Below the pieces are notes generated by a model, which saw only the letters and a list, made by a program, of their open reading frames with translations, had not been told where the DNA came from and did not search any database. From SIG307 sp045596385 (GTDB lineage: Bacteria; Bacillota; Clostridia; Lachnospirales; Lachnospiraceae): a stretch of DNA of 64,000 nucleotides. Position numbers and translations under genes: made by a program. Position 1 is the stretch's first letter; each line of letters starts with the position of its first letter. Positions 24,967 through 33,950 of this stretch are shown here, piece after piece. The stretch spans positions 186,001 through 250,000 of the forward strand of contig JAZOCC010000021.1 of NCBI GenBank assembly GCA_045596385.1, written 5' to 3'.

Positions 24967-25416
24967 ATGACCAGGCGTGAATTAAGAGAACATACATTTT
25001 TACTGTTATTCCGTAAGGATTTTCATGAGGCGGAGGAGATGGAGGAGCAGCTGACCTTGTATTTTGAGGGAATCGAGCTGACGGATGACGAGCAGGGAGA
25101 GCCGGCCCGTTATCGTTTTCTGACCTTACCGGAAGGAACCGATGCGGAGGAAGTAAAGGCCCGTTTTTATGATGTTTGCAGTCATCGGGACGAGATTGAT
25201 GCGGTGCTTTCCGAAGCGGCCAGCGGATGGAAGTTAAACCGTATCGGTAAGGTGGAGCTGACCCTTCTTCGTATGGCGCTTTATGAGATGCGCTATGATG
25301 AGCAGACGCCGGAGAAGGTGGCAATCAATGAGGCGGTAGAACTGGCAAAGAAGTACGGTGCGGATGCATCCGCAGGCTTTATCAACGGTGTTCTGGCAAA
25401 GTTAGTGGAAGCGTAG
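24967..25416 (+). CDS. nusB: Transcription antitermination factor NusB
   Basis: NusB binds boxA RNA with NusE/S10 and supports antitermination of rRNA operons. The 149-residue helical protein shows TRRELREHTFLLLFR at the start, then IGKVELTLLRMALYEM, INEAVELAKKYGADASAGFI and a final NGVLAKL, all typical. It follows the Asp23 gene by 11 bases with AAGGGAG. The acidic insert at residues 25-60 is normal for clostridia. Confidence 0.95.
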   Translation: MTRRELREHTFLLLFRKDFHEAEEMEEQLTLYFEGIELTDDEQGEPARYRFLTLPEGTDAEEVKARFYDVCSHRDEIDAVLSEAASGWKLNRIGKVELTLLRMALYEMRYDEQTPEKVAINEAVELAKKYGADASAGFINGVLAKLVEA

Positions 25417-25435
25417 GCGTGTGAGGAGGGACGGA

Positions 25436-26635
25436 ATGAACCAACCGGTTTTTTCGGTCAGTCAGGTAAATGCGTATATTAAACAGATGTTTTTGAAGGA
25501 TGACAGGTTGCGGTTCCTCGCCGTGAAAGGCGAGGTATCCAACTGTAAGTACCATTCTTCGGGACATCTGTATTTTACCGTTAAGGACAAAATGGGACAG
25601 CTGGCTTGTGTGATGTTTGCCAGCGCCTGCCGGAATATGACCTTCCGGTTACAGGAGGGTCAGAGTGTCATCGTATACGGCAGTATGCAAGTGTATGAAC
25701 GGGACGGCAAGTATCAGCTGTATGCCGAGGCCATCGAAAAGGACGGCGTCGGTCAGCTGTTTGAGCAGATTGAGGAGTTGAAACGTCGCCTGGCGGCGGA
25801 AGGACTCTTTGACGCGGAACGAAAAAAGCCGATACCTGCCTATGCGTGGCGTGTGGGTATTGTAACGGCCCAGACCGGTGCGGCGATTCGTGACATCGTG
25901 CAGATTGCAAATAGGCGGAATCCTTACGTTCAGCTATTGTTACAGCCGGCCCAGGTGCAGGGAGAATCGGCACCGGAGAGTCTGGCAAGAGCGTTACGGA
26001 AGCTGGATGCGATGCGTCCGGACGTGATTATTATCGGTCGCGGCGGCGGCAGTGCCGAGGATTTGATGGCCTTTAATACCGAAGTTGTGGTACGGGCCGT
26101 GGCGGAGTGCGAGACGCCGGTCATCAGTGCGGTGGGGCACGAGGTGGATGTGGCACTGACGGACTTTGCGGCAGATTTGCGGGCGCCGACCCCCAGTGCG
26201 GCGGCAGAGCTGGCTGTATTTGAATACAGAGTGTTAGAGGAAGGGCTGGCGGCAATTCACACCGACCTGACCTATGCCATGTGTCGCAGAATCGAGGCGG
26301 CACGGACGAAAATAGAGACCTATAATGAAAAGTTACTGCGGGTAGGACCGGCCGGGGCCTTAAAGGCAAAGAAGGTACAGCTTGTCTATGCAGGAGAGCG
26401 TCTGGAGGGTGCCATGAACCGGCATCTGGTCAGAAACAAGCATCGTCTGGAATTACTTGCGGGGAGACTCCACGCGGTATCTCCGGCGGCCAGATTGTCC
26501 GGCGGATATGCCTTTGTGACGGGAAAGGACAAGACACCGCTTGTTTCGGTGGCACAGGTAAAGCCGAAGGATACGGTGCGGGTAACGCTTGCGGACGGTG
26601 CATTTACCGCGACGGTAGAGGAGACGGAAGAGTAA
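25436..26635 (+). CDS. xseA: Exodeoxyribonuclease VII large subunit
   Basis: XseA is the catalytic subunit of exonuclease VII, which degrades single-stranded DNA to oligonucleotides. N-terminal OB-fold (FSVSQVNAYIKQMF, GEVSNCKYHSSGHLYFTVKD), then the nuclease core with GIVTAQTGAAIRDI, IIIGRGGGSAEDL and GHEVDVALTDFAAD, then a helical C-terminal region. At 399 residues the length is normal. A GTG at 25421 is in frame, but AGGAGGGACGG before the ATG at 25436 is the ribosome site. The small subunit gene follows 21 bases later. Confidence 0.95.
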   Translation: MNQPVFSVSQVNAYIKQMFLKDDRLRFLAVKGEVSNCKYHSSGHLYFTVKDKMGQLACVMFASACRNMTFRLQEGQSVIVYGSMQVYERDGKYQLYAEAIEKDGVGQLFEQIEELKRRLAAEGLFDAERKKPIPAYAWRVGIVTAQTGAAIRDIVQIANRRNPYVQLLLQPAQVQGESAPESLARALRKLDAMRPDVIIIGRGGGSAEDLMAFNTEVVVRAVAECETPVISAVGHEVDVALTDFAADLRAPTPSAAAELAVFEYRVLEEGLAAIHTDLTYAMCRRIEAARTKIETYNEKLLRVGPAGALKAKKVQLVYAGERLEGAMNRHLVRNKHRLELLAGRLHAVSPAARLSGGYAFVTGKDKTPLVSVAQVKPKDTVRVTLADGAFTATVEETEE

Positions 26636-26656
26636 CGGAAAGAAAGGGGTAACGCA

Positions 26657-26908
26657 ATGGATATGACAGAACAGACCGCGGTTGCGGAAAAGAAAACAGC
26701 GAAGAAGACCGTAAAAAAGGCGGAAGAGAAGCGTACCTTGGAGGAACTCTTTTCGGAATTGGAGACGATTACCGCAGAATTGGAAGCACAGGAGCTTCCG
26801 CTTGAGGAGGCCTTTGCGAAATATCGTAAGGGGATGGAGTTGTTAAAGGAATGTAATGCGGCCGTAGATACCGTAGAGAAAGAGTTGCAGATTTTGGAGG
26901 AAGCCTGA
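26657..26908 (+). CDS. xseB: Exodeoxyribonuclease VII small subunit
   Basis: An 83-residue helical protein with the XseB core TLEELFSELETITAELE and LPLEEAFAKYRKGMELLKEC. About 25 residues rich in Lys/Ala/Glu precede the core, somewhat more than usual and probably disordered. It binds XseA in the holoenzyme. Its stop overlaps the ispA start (TGATG), so the two are translationally coupled. Confidence 0.94.
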   Translation: MDMTEQTAVAEKKTAKKTVKKAEEKRTLEELFSELETITAELEAQELPLEEAFAKYRKGMELLKECNAAVDTVEKELQILEEA

Positions 26909-27789
26909 TGGACTTTGAACAAATCAAACAGCAGAAAACAGAAGAGATTAACGCCTTTTTAAAGAACTTTTTGCCGGAAGAATCCGGAAAAGAAGCGGTT
27001 CTTTGCGAAGCGATGAAGTATAGCGTGGCGGTAGGAGGAAAGCGCCTTCGTCCGATGATTTTACTGGAAGCATACCGGATGTTCGGTGGCAGGGATACGG
27101 CGGCACAGCCGTTTGCGGCGGCACTTGAGATGATTCATACCTATTCCCTGGTGCACGATGATTTGCCGGCCATGGATAACGATATGTACCGCAGAGGACA
27201 ACTCACTACCCATGCCAAGTACGGGGAAGCCATGGGCATCCTGGCGGGTGACGGACTTCTTAATTACGCTTTTGAGGTCATGAGTGACGCGGTATGCGAG
27301 CAGGGGGCCAATGCAGCCAGAGCTATGCGGATTTTGGCAAAGGCAGCCGGTGTCCGTGGCATGATTGCGGGACAGACCGTAGATCTTCTGTGGACCGGAA
27401 AGCCGCAGACCAAGGAGCTTTTGGACTATATCAACGAGCGGAAGACCTCGGCACTTTTGTGCAGTGCGTTAATGGCGGGAGCGGCACTGGCAGGGGCTAC
27501 GGAGGAGGAACTTGCCGTACTCATGCAGGTAGGAAATTACGTAGGTCTGGCGTTCCAGATTAAGGATGATATCCTTGATGTCATCGGAGATGAGACGAAG
27601 TTGGGTAAGCCGCTTCACAGCGACGAAAAGAACGAAAAGAGCACTTATGTGACCTTAATCGGAATCGAGGCTGCACAGGAGACGGTACGGGAGTTTTCCC
27701 GGAAAGCGGTGGAGCTTTTGGAGACCTTACCGTATGAGAACCCGTTTTTAAAAGAGTTATTATTATCCCTGGTAACAAGGGAATACTAA
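26908..27789 (+). CDS. ispA: Farnesyl/geranyl diphosphate synthase
   Basis: A polyprenyl synthase of 293 residues that condenses IPP with DMAPP and GPP to farnesyl diphosphate, feeding undecaprenyl phosphate and other isoprenoids. Both Asp-rich motifs are clear: DDLPAMDND (about residue 84, the first) and DDILDVIGD (about residue 220). GGKRLRPM and GQTVDLL are also diagnostic. The residues just before the first DDxxD (THYSLVHDD type: TYSLVHDD) fit short-chain C15 synthases. It lies before dxs, which supplies its precursors. Confidence 0.94.
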   Translation: MDFEQIKQQKTEEINAFLKNFLPEESGKEAVLCEAMKYSVAVGGKRLRPMILLEAYRMFGGRDTAAQPFAAALEMIHTYSLVHDDLPAMDNDMYRRGQLTTHAKYGEAMGILAGDGLLNYAFEVMSDAVCEQGANAARAMRILAKAAGVRGMIAGQTVDLLWTGKPQTKELLDYINERKTSALLCSALMAGAALAGATEEELAVLMQVGNYVGLAFQIKDDILDVIGDETKLGKPLHSDEKNEKSTYVTLIGIEAAQETVREFSRKAVELLETLPYENPFLKELLLSLVTREY

Positions 27790-27825
27790 ATTACAAATAG
27801 AGGAACAGCATCGGAGGATGTCAGG

Positions 27826-29700
27826 ATGAACGGAGCCGGAGTATTAGACCGAATCAATCAGCCCAATGATATTAAAAAAGTGAATAAGAAGGATTACGCA
27901 AAGCTTGCAAAGGAAATCAGAGGCTTTTTGGTGCGGAGTGTCAGCAAAACCGGCGGACATCTGGCGGCAAATCTGGGTGCGGTAGAGCTTACCATGGCGT
28001 TGCATCTGGCTATGGATTTTCCGGAGGACAAGCTGGTATTTGACGTGGGACACCAGGCGTACACCCACAAGATTCTGACCGGGCGCAGGAAGGAGTTCGG
28101 AACCCTTCGTACCTATGAAGGTCTAAGCGGCTTTCCGAAGCGGAAGGAAAGCGCTTGCGATGCCTTTGATACGGGACACAGCTCTACGTCCATCTCCGCA
28201 GCGGTAGGTCTGGCAACGGCAAGAGACCTGGCGGGGGACGACTATAAGGTGGCGGCAGTCATCGGAGACGGGGCTTTGTCCGGTGGTATGGCCTACGAAG
28301 CGCTCAATCATATCGGCGGCAGTCATTCGAAGATGCTCATTGTATTAAATGATAACAAGATGTCCATTTCCGAGAACATCGGCGGTATGGCGGCTTATCT
28401 CGGTAAGGTACGTACCAATACGAAATATGTGGAATTTAAGGATGATTTGGAGCAAACCCTTCGTAAGACGAAGTTCGGTACGAAGCTGGTGTACGGATTA
28501 AAGCGTTCCAAGGATTCCATTAAGCATTTTATTGTGCCGGGAATGTTTTTCGAGGACATGGGAATCACCTATGTGGGTCCCATTGACGGTCACAATATCG
28601 AGCTTATGACCCGGGCGTTTAAGACCGCATTTGCGGCAAATAAGCCGGTGCTGGTGCACGTGGTAACGGAAAAGGGCAGGGGTTATGAGTTTGCCAAGGC
28701 TGACCCGAGTGCGTTCCATGGGATTGACCCGTTTGATGTAAAGACCGGAAAGGTGCTGAAAAAGGCAGAGGGAAAGAGCTATACGGCAGTGTTTTCCGAA
28801 GCAATCTGTGAACTGGCGGCGGAGAATCCGAAGGTGGCAGCCATTACGGCGGCCATGCCTCAGGGAACGGGCCTTGAGTCCTTTTCCAAGCAGTATCCGG
28901 AACGGTTCTTTGATGTAGGTATTGCGGAGGAGCATGCGGTGACCTTTGCAGCGGGCCTTGCGGCCGGCGGGTATTCCCCGGTGGTGGCGGTGTATTCCAC
29001 CTTTTTGCAGCGTGCCTACGACCAGATTGTGCATGACGTATGTGTGGGCGGCCTTCCGGTGGTGTTTGCGGTGGACCGCGCGGGCATTGTAGGTAACGAC
29101 GGAGAGACCCATCAGGGTATATTAGACTTATCTTATTTGTCCCACATTCCGGGGATGACGGTGATGGCGCCGCGGGATGCCACGGAGTTAAAGGAAATGC
29201 TTCGGTTTGCGGTAGCTTTAAAGCAACCGGTGGCGTTACGGTATCCGAGGGGGCAGGCTTGTGAATTATCAGGCGAAAGCAGAAAGCCTTTGGCGCTTGG
29301 GAAGGCAGAGGTGCTTTACGATGAGAGCGAAATCGCCCTTTTGGCGGTGGGCAGTATGGTAGAGACTGCGGTAAAGGTAAGAGAATTGTTGCGTGCTGGT
29401 TCCTATCGGGCAACTGTGGTAAATATGCGGTTTGTATCCCCGATGGATACAGAGCTTCTTGACGAAGTGGCGGAGAAGCATCGTGTCATTGTGACATTGG
29501 AAGAAAACGTATTGTCCGGCGGCTTAGGAGAAAAGGTGGCAGCTTATTATGCGGAGCGGGGCTGGCATGCACGTTTAAAGACGATTGCCCTTCCGAATCA
29601 CTATATCGAGCACGGAGACCCGCAGGTATTAAAAGAAAAGTACGGATTGTCGGCGGAACAGATTGCAGAGGATGTCAGAGCTTTTTACCGGGGCGAATAA
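27826..29700 (+). CDS. dxs: 1-deoxy-D-xylulose-5-phosphate synthase
   Basis: DXS condenses pyruvate and glyceraldehyde 3-phosphate with thiamine diphosphate, the entry step of the MEP isoprenoid pathway. Over 624 residues the expected motifs follow: GGHLAANLGAVELTMALH, FDVGHQAYTHKILTGR, DTGHSSTSISAA, the thiamine motif GDGALSGGMAYEALN with NDN, then the transketolase-like domain with DVGIAEEHAVTFAAG and DRAGIVGNDG, and a C-terminal domain ending near GDPQVL. A CGGAGG site precedes the start. It is coupled in order with ispA and tlyA. Confidence 0.96.
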   Translation: MNGAGVLDRINQPNDIKKVNKKDYAKLAKEIRGFLVRSVSKTGGHLAANLGAVELTMALHLAMDFPEDKLVFDVGHQAYTHKILTGRRKEFGTLRTYEGLSGFPKRKESACDAFDTGHSSTSISAAVGLATARDLAGDDYKVAAVIGDGALSGGMAYEALNHIGGSHSKMLIVLNDNKMSISENIGGMAAYLGKVRTNTKYVEFKDDLEQTLRKTKFGTKLVYGLKRSKDSIKHFIVPGMFFEDMGITYVGPIDGHNIELMTRAFKTAFAANKPVLVHVVTEKGRGYEFAKADPSAFHGIDPFDVKTGKVLKKAEGKSYTAVFSEAICELAAENPKVAAITAAMPQGTGLESFSKQYPERFFDVGIAEEHAVTFAAGLAAGGYSPVVAVYSTFLQRAYDQIVHDVCVGGLPVVFAVDRAGIVGNDGETHQGILDLSYLSHIPGMTVMAPRDATELKEMLRFAVALKQPVALRYPRGQACELSGESRKPLALGKAEVLYDESEIALLAVGSMVETAVKVRELLRAGSYRATVVNMRFVSPMDTELLDEVAEKHRVIVTLEENVLSGGLGEKVAAYYAERGWHARLKTIALPNHYIEHGDPQVLKEKYGLSAEQIAEDVRAFYRGE

Positions 29701-29713
29701 CGGAGGAATAAGG

Positions 29714-30643
29714 ATGGCTGATAAGAAAAAAGAACGTCTGGATGTGCTTTTGGTAAAGCGGAATCTGGCGGAATCCAGAGAAAAGGCGAAGGCCTATATT
29801 ATGGCCGGAAACGTATTTGTAGACGGTATCAGAGAGGACAAAGCCGGGACGAACGTTTCCGAGAGTGCGGAGATTGAGCTTCGCGGTATGGCAATGAAAT
29901 ATGTGAGCCGGGGCGGCTTTAAGTTAGAGAAGGCTGTGGATGAATTCGGCGTAAAGCTGGAAGGTGCGGTATGCATGGATGTAGGCTCCTCTACGGGAGG
30001 ATTTACGGACTGTATGCTGCAAAACGGCGCCGTAAAGGTATTTGCGGTAGACGTAGGCACCAATCAGCTGGCTTGGAAGCTGCGTACCGACGAGCGTGTG
30101 GTATCCATGGAACAGACCAATATCCGCTATGTGACCCCGGAGGATATCGGGGAGCAAGTGGATTTTGTCTCCATCGACGTGGCGTTTATTTCTCTTACCA
30201 AGGTACTGGCGCCGGTGTATGATTTGATGAAGGTGGGGGCACGGATTGTGTGTCTCATTAAGCCGCAGTTTGAAGCCGGTCGTGAAAAGGTCGGCAAAAA
30301 GGGCGTGGTGCGAGAACGGGAGACTCATTTGGAGGTCATTGAGCAGGTAATCCGTTATGCGGATTCTCTGGGATTTTTAATGCTTGGTCTTTCCTTTTCT
30401 CCGATTCGCGGACCGGAAGGAAATATCGAATATTTGCTTTATATGGAAAAGACAAAAGAGCAGCGTGCCGATGCAACAGCGGTTCCGGGGGCGGACGAAG
30501 ACGCAGAATTTGCGGAGCCGGAGGATGAATTTGAGGAAATCGATGCGGCCTTTTCGGTGATGCCGTTGTCGCCGGAAGCGGATGAACTGGTGCGTCAGGC
30601 AGACCGTATTACAAAGGAAGCTCACGCAGTATTGGAGAAATAG
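29714..30643 (+). CDS. tlyA: TlyA family rRNA methyltransferase
   Basis: An S4 RNA-binding domain (residues 5-65; RLDVLLVKRNLAESREKAKA, VFVDG) is fused to an FtsJ-like SAM methyltransferase (DVGSSTGGFTDCMLQNGA, VDVGTNQLAWKLR, IKPQFEAGREKVGKKG, SFSPIRGPEGN). TlyA proteins 2'-O-methylate cytidines in 16S or 23S rRNA. At 309 residues it is about 35 longer than typical because of an acidic C-terminal stretch (EDAEFAEPEDEFEEID). AATAAGG and CGGAGG precede the ATG at 29714; the longer frame from 29663 overlaps dxs. Confidence 0.93.
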   Translation: MADKKKERLDVLLVKRNLAESREKAKAYIMAGNVFVDGIREDKAGTNVSESAEIELRGMAMKYVSRGGFKLEKAVDEFGVKLEGAVCMDVGSSTGGFTDCMLQNGAVKVFAVDVGTNQLAWKLRTDERVVSMEQTNIRYVTPEDIGEQVDFVSIDVAFISLTKVLAPVYDLMKVGARIVCLIKPQFEAGREKVGKKGVVRERETHLEVIEQVIRYADSLGFLMLGLSFSPIRGPEGNIEYLLYMEKTKEQRADATAVPGADEDAEFAEPEDEFEEIDAAFSVMPLSPEADELVRQADRITKEAHAVLEK

Positions 30644-30764
30644 AAATCAGATACGGTAAAAGTGATTGAAAACAAAGGAAAATGAGGGGATTTTGATTGA
30701 CTTTCCCCTTGTTTTGATGTAGACTATAACTACTTTATTTTGTCGGACAGGAGGGATGCGGCAG

Positions 30765-31610
30765 ATGAAAAAGGTATGTGTCATTGCCAATGCCGGGAAA
30801 GAAGCGGCAGTAGAAACGGCGGAAAAAGTACGTGCGTTTTTCTGTGACCGTGGGGTAGCCTGTTCGGTACTATTGGAGGATTTTGCCGAGACACCGGCGT
30901 ATGAGCCGGAGTTGTCCGAAGATATCGAGTGTGCTGTGGTTTTGGGGGGCGACGGTACATTGATTCGTGTGGCGGGGCTTTTGGCCGAGCGAAAGATACC
31001 GGTGCTGGGAATTAATCTCGGTACTCTGGGCTTTCTTACGGGAGCGGAGGCGTCTGATACGGAAGAAGTATTGACCGCACTCCTTGCCGGAGCGTATAAA
31101 GTAGAGGAGCGTATGATGCTGGAGGCGTCCGTGGACGGGAAAGAGTTCGGTACGGCGTTAAACGACGTGGTACTGACCCGTAACGGTTTTTCCAGAATTA
31201 TCAGTGTCGGGATTTTTGTAAACGGCAAACCGGTTTGCAATTACCGGGGCGACGGTGTCATTGTTGCTACGCCGACAGGCTCCACCGGTTACAATTTGTC
31301 TGCAGGCGGTCCGGTGGTGGCACCGGGGACGGAGCTTTTTCTTATTACGCCGATTTGTCCACACGCCTTAAGCGCCAGAAGTATTTTACTTTCCGCAGAG
31401 GATGAGCTTCATATCGTGATCCGGGAGGAGAAAAAGACTCAGGATGAGGAAGCGATTCTGACCTTGGACGGACAGCGGGCGAAGGATCTTGCGGCAGAGG
31501 ACACGATTGTGATTCGTAAGTCCGAGAAAAAGGCCTATTTTATTCAGTTAAACGACAACAGTTTTTTTGATGCGTTACATAGGAAGCTGGGAAATCAAGA
31601 GATTTTATAA
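30765..31610 (+). CDS. nadK: NAD kinase
   Basis: NadK phosphorylates NAD+ to NADP+. In 281 residues the conserved VVLGGDGTLIRVA (about residue 58), LGINLGTLGFLT, LNDVVLTR, GDGVIVATPTGSTGYNLSAGG and the late ILTLDGQ are all visible. CAGGAGGG precedes it; the ATG at 30765 has better spacing than the one at 30756 and gives the standard start MKKVCVI. It is separated from tlyA by 121 bases, which may hold its own promoter, and lies 24 bases before argR, as in many Firmicutes. Confidence 0.95.
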   Translation: MKKVCVIANAGKEAAVETAEKVRAFFCDRGVACSVLLEDFAETPAYEPELSEDIECAVVLGGDGTLIRVAGLLAERKIPVLGINLGTLGFLTGAEASDTEEVLTALLAGAYKVEERMMLEASVDGKEFGTALNDVVLTRNGFSRIISVGIFVNGKPVCNYRGDGVIVATPTGSTGYNLSAGGPVVAPGTELFLITPICPHALSARSILLSAEDELHIVIREEKKTQDEEAILTLDGQRAKDLAAEDTIVIRKSEKKAYFIQLNDNSFFDALHRKLGNQEIL

Positions 31611-31634
31611 ACGGAGAAGGAAAGAGAAGGAAGA

Positions 31635-32108
31635 ATGAAAACAGCGAGACAGAATAAGATTATCGAGTTGGTAGAAAAGAACGAAATCGAGACCCAGGAG
31701 GAGCTTGGAGAGCTTTTAAAGAATGCGGGCTTTGCGGTCACTCAGGCGACGATTTCCAGAGATATCAGAGAACTTAAGCTCACAAAGGTAGCCATTGATT
31801 TGGACCGTCAGAAGTACATTGTGCTTCGTTCCCACAATTCGGAGATGAATGAAAAGTATGCCAGAATCTTAAGAGATTCTTTTGTTTCCATGGCAAAGGC
31901 CCAGAACATCCTGGTGGTAAAGACGGTTCCGGGTATGGCAATGGCAGCTGCGGCTGCACTGGACGCCCTGCAGGTAGACGGTATTGTAGGCTGTATTGCG
32001 GGCGATGATACGATTATGTGTGCCATCCGTACCGAAAAGGAAACGGATGCGGTGATGGAGAAATTACATCGCTTAACCGGCGATAAAAGAATAACCGAAA
32101 AAGAATAA
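31635..32108 (+). CDS. argR: Arginine repressor
   Basis: ArgR is the arginine-responsive hexameric regulator. N-terminal winged helix: RQNKIIELVEKNEIETQEEL and GFAVTQATISRDIRELKLTK, the diagnostic recognition helix. C-terminal oligomerisation and arginine-binding domain: KTVPGMAMAAAAALDALQ and GCIAGDDTIMCAIRT, with the double Asp that contacts arginine. 157 residues, normal length. In related genomes recN usually follows; here yebC does, and recN is 26 kb further on. Confidence 0.95.
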   Translation: MKTARQNKIIELVEKNEIETQEELGELLKNAGFAVTQATISRDIRELKLTKVAIDLDRQKYIVLRSHNSEMNEKYARILRDSFVSMAKAQNILVVKTVPGMAMAAAAALDALQVDGIVGCIAGDDTIMCAIRTEKETDAVMEKLHRLTGDKRITEKE

Positions 32109-32122
32109 AGGAGATAAAAGTT

Positions 32123-32860
32123 ATGTCAGGTCATTCCAAATTTGCAAACATTAAGCACAAGAAAGAGAAGAACGATGCAGCAAAGGGTAAGATTTTCACC
32201 CGTATCGGTCGTGAAATCGCAGTAGCGGTAAAGGAAGGCGGTCCGGATCCGAACAACAACAGTAAGTTAAAGGACGTTATCGCAAAGGCAAAGGCAAACA
32301 ACATGCCGAACGATACCATCGACCGTAGCATCAAGAAGGCTGCCGGCGACGGAGATGGTGTAAACTATGAGCAGGTTACCTACGAAGGCTACGGCCCGAG
32401 CGGTATTGCAATTATTGTAGATGCCCTTACGGACAACAAGAACCGTACCGCAGCAAATGTGCGTAGCGCATTCACCAAGGGTAACGGTAACATGGGAACC
32501 ACCGGTTGTGTATCCTTCATGTTCGACAAGAAGGGTCAGATTATCGTGGCAAAGGAAGATTACTCCGGAGATGCGGACGAGCTTATGATGACTGCTCTTG
32601 ACGCAGGTGCAGAGGACTTTGTAGAGGAAGAGGACAGCTTTGAAATTCTTACCGATCCGGATTCCTTCAGCGAAGTTCGTGAGGCAATGGAGCAGGCCGG
32701 TATCGTGATGGCTTCCGCAGAAGTAACCATGATTCCGCAGACCTGGGGCGAATTAACCAACGAAGCGGATATTAAGAGCATGAACAAGCTTCTTGATTTA
32801 CTTGAGGAAGATGACGACGTTCAGGAAGTTTACCACAACTGGGATATGCCGGAGGAGTAG
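32123..32860 (+). CDS. yebC: YebC/PmpR family protein, 3' end is an integration target
   Basis: A 245-residue protein of the YebC family (translation or transcription modulator; recent work links it to ribosome stalling on proline runs). Typical start SGHSKFANIKHKKEK, then GRIFTRIGREI-type sequence, AKANNMPNDTIDRSIKKA, YEGYGPSGIAIIVDALTDN and NRTAANVRSAFTKGNGN. The ribosome site is AAAGGAGATAAAAG. Its last 50 codons (from 32708) occur again at 39937-40089 with the same frame and length, which marks the gene as the attachment site of the element that follows. The intact copy here is complete, so function is preserved after integration. Confidence 0.95.
   Translation: MSGHSKFANIKHKKEKNDAAKGKIFTRIGREIAVAVKEGGPDPNNNSKLKDVIAKAKANNMPNDTIDRSIKKAAGDGDGVNYEQVTYEGYGPSGIAIIVDALTDNKNRTAANVRSAFTKGNGNMGTTGCVSFMFDKKGQIIVAKEDYSGDADELMMTALDAGAEDFVEEEDSFEILTDPDSFSEVREAMEQAGIVMASAEVTMIPQTWGELTNEADIKSMNKLLDLLEEDDDVQEVYHNWDMPEE
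32708..32860. repeat. Left attachment repeat (attL) in yebC
   Basis: 153 bp matching 39937-40089 without insertion or deletion. Differences are mainly silent changes in the middle; the first 17 bases (ATGGCTTCCGCAGAAGT) and the last 38 before the stop codon's third base are identical. Both copies encode the same YebC C-terminus except for one Thr-Asn versus Ser-Ser pair. Confidence 0.85.
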
Positions 32861-32990
32861 GCAAAAACACCTTGAAAATACTGAGTTTTCAATGGTTTGC
32901 TGAAAATCAAAAATTGTTGATTGTATAGAATTTACTATCCAGTGATGATGTACAGACGATTTTTGAGTATCGGAAATAGTATGTAAAATT

Positions 32991-33038
32991 AGACCTTTTT
33001 ATTGACGTACACGTTACGGAAATAAGGAGGTCTTTTTT
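32991..33038 (+). promoter_or_regulatory. Terminator-like hairpin that masks the integrase ribosome site
   Basis: AGACCTTTTTATT (32991-33003) pairs with AATAAGGAGGTCT (33021-33033) over 13 positions with two G-T pairs, extended by CGTA/TACG in the loop, and is followed by six T (33033-33038) directly before the integrase ATG at 33039. The right arm contains the whole AAGGAGG ribosome site. The structure can act as terminator or as translational lock. Confidence 0.7.
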
Positions 33039-33950
33039 ATGTTGTTGGAAGAAGTTTTGGAGGAGTATTTGTATGATTGCCAGTTGAGGAAACTGTCAGA
33101 ACGTACAGCAAAGAGTATACGAAATAATAATAAAAGATTATTTCAGTACCTATCCGGTGAATTTGGAATCTCAGAACTGGAAGAGGTGAAACGAATTCAT
33201 GTACAGGCATTTATCAACTATTTAGTAGAGGAAGGGAGGAAAGAGACATATGTAAATAGTTTGATTAAAAGCTTTCGTGGACTGTTTGAATACAGTAAGA
33301 GTGAAGGATACATAAAAGAAACGCCTATGCAGAGGGTGAAGTTTCAGAAAGAAGAAATATCAGTTATCTTGACTTTTACTAGTGAGGAAGTAAAACGGAT
33401 GATATCGTTTTATTCCGGTAAGCGTTTTTTAGAACAGAGAAATAGGTTGTTGATAGTTACACTGTTAGATTCCGGTATTCGGAATAGTGAGTTATGTGAT
33501 ATTCGGTTAGAGGATATTCATAAGAATGCTATAAAGATTCGAGGAAAAGGGAAGAAGGTACGGTATGTTCCGTTAACTGCAACCATCAATAAGGAATTGA
33601 TACGTTATCTTCGGTTAAGAGAGCATTATATTAAGGATAAGTATAGATATCAGGTGGAGTATCTTTTCTTGTCGCAGAAGGGGAAAAGATTGACGCCTGA
33701 GACTGTGGAACGAATTGTAAGAGAGTGTGGAGAACAATGTAATGTCCGGCGTGAACTAAGATGTAGTCCACATACATGTAGACATTATTACGCTCAAACT
33801 CAGTTGAAAAACGGTTGTGATTTGTTTACTGTATCGAGGTTGTTGGGACATAGCAATATCAATATTACAAAGAGATATTTGAATTCTATGGGAGTGGATG
33901 ATGTGATAGAAATAGGAAAGAAAACGACACCGCTATCAATGCTTGGATAA
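33039..33950 (+). CDS. Tyrosine recombinase / integrase
   Basis: A 303-residue XerC/D-like integrase. Residues 1-85 form the SAM-like core-binding domain (LRKLSERTAKSIRNNNKRLF); the catalytic domain follows with Arg in DSGIRNSELCDIRLED, Lys in GKGKKVRYVPLT, His-x-x-Arg in PHTCRHYYAQTQLK, His in LLGHSNINITKRYLN and the nucleophile Tyr in that last motif. All catalytic residues are present, so it should be active. It lies next to the left attachment repeat and is the likely enzyme for yebC-site integration. Its start lies behind a hairpin that masks the ribosome site. Confidence 0.93.
   Translation: MLLEEVLEEYLYDCQLRKLSERTAKSIRNNNKRLFQYLSGEFGISELEEVKRIHVQAFINYLVEEGRKETYVNSLIKSFRGLFEYSKSEGYIKETPMQRVKFQKEEISVILTFTSEEVKRMISFYSGKRFLEQRNRLLIVTLLDSGIRNSELCDIRLEDIHKNAIKIRGKGKKVRYVPLTATINKELIRYLRLREHYIKDKYRYQVEYLFLSQKGKRLTPETVERIVRECGEQCNVRRELRCSPHTCRHYYAQTQLKNGCDLFTVSRLLGHSNINITKRYLNSMGVDDVIEIGKKTTPLSMLG

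Noticed and set aside
32123..32860. Disruption of yebC by the element
   Set aside because: The reading frame is complete with the normal C-terminus, so integration restored it.
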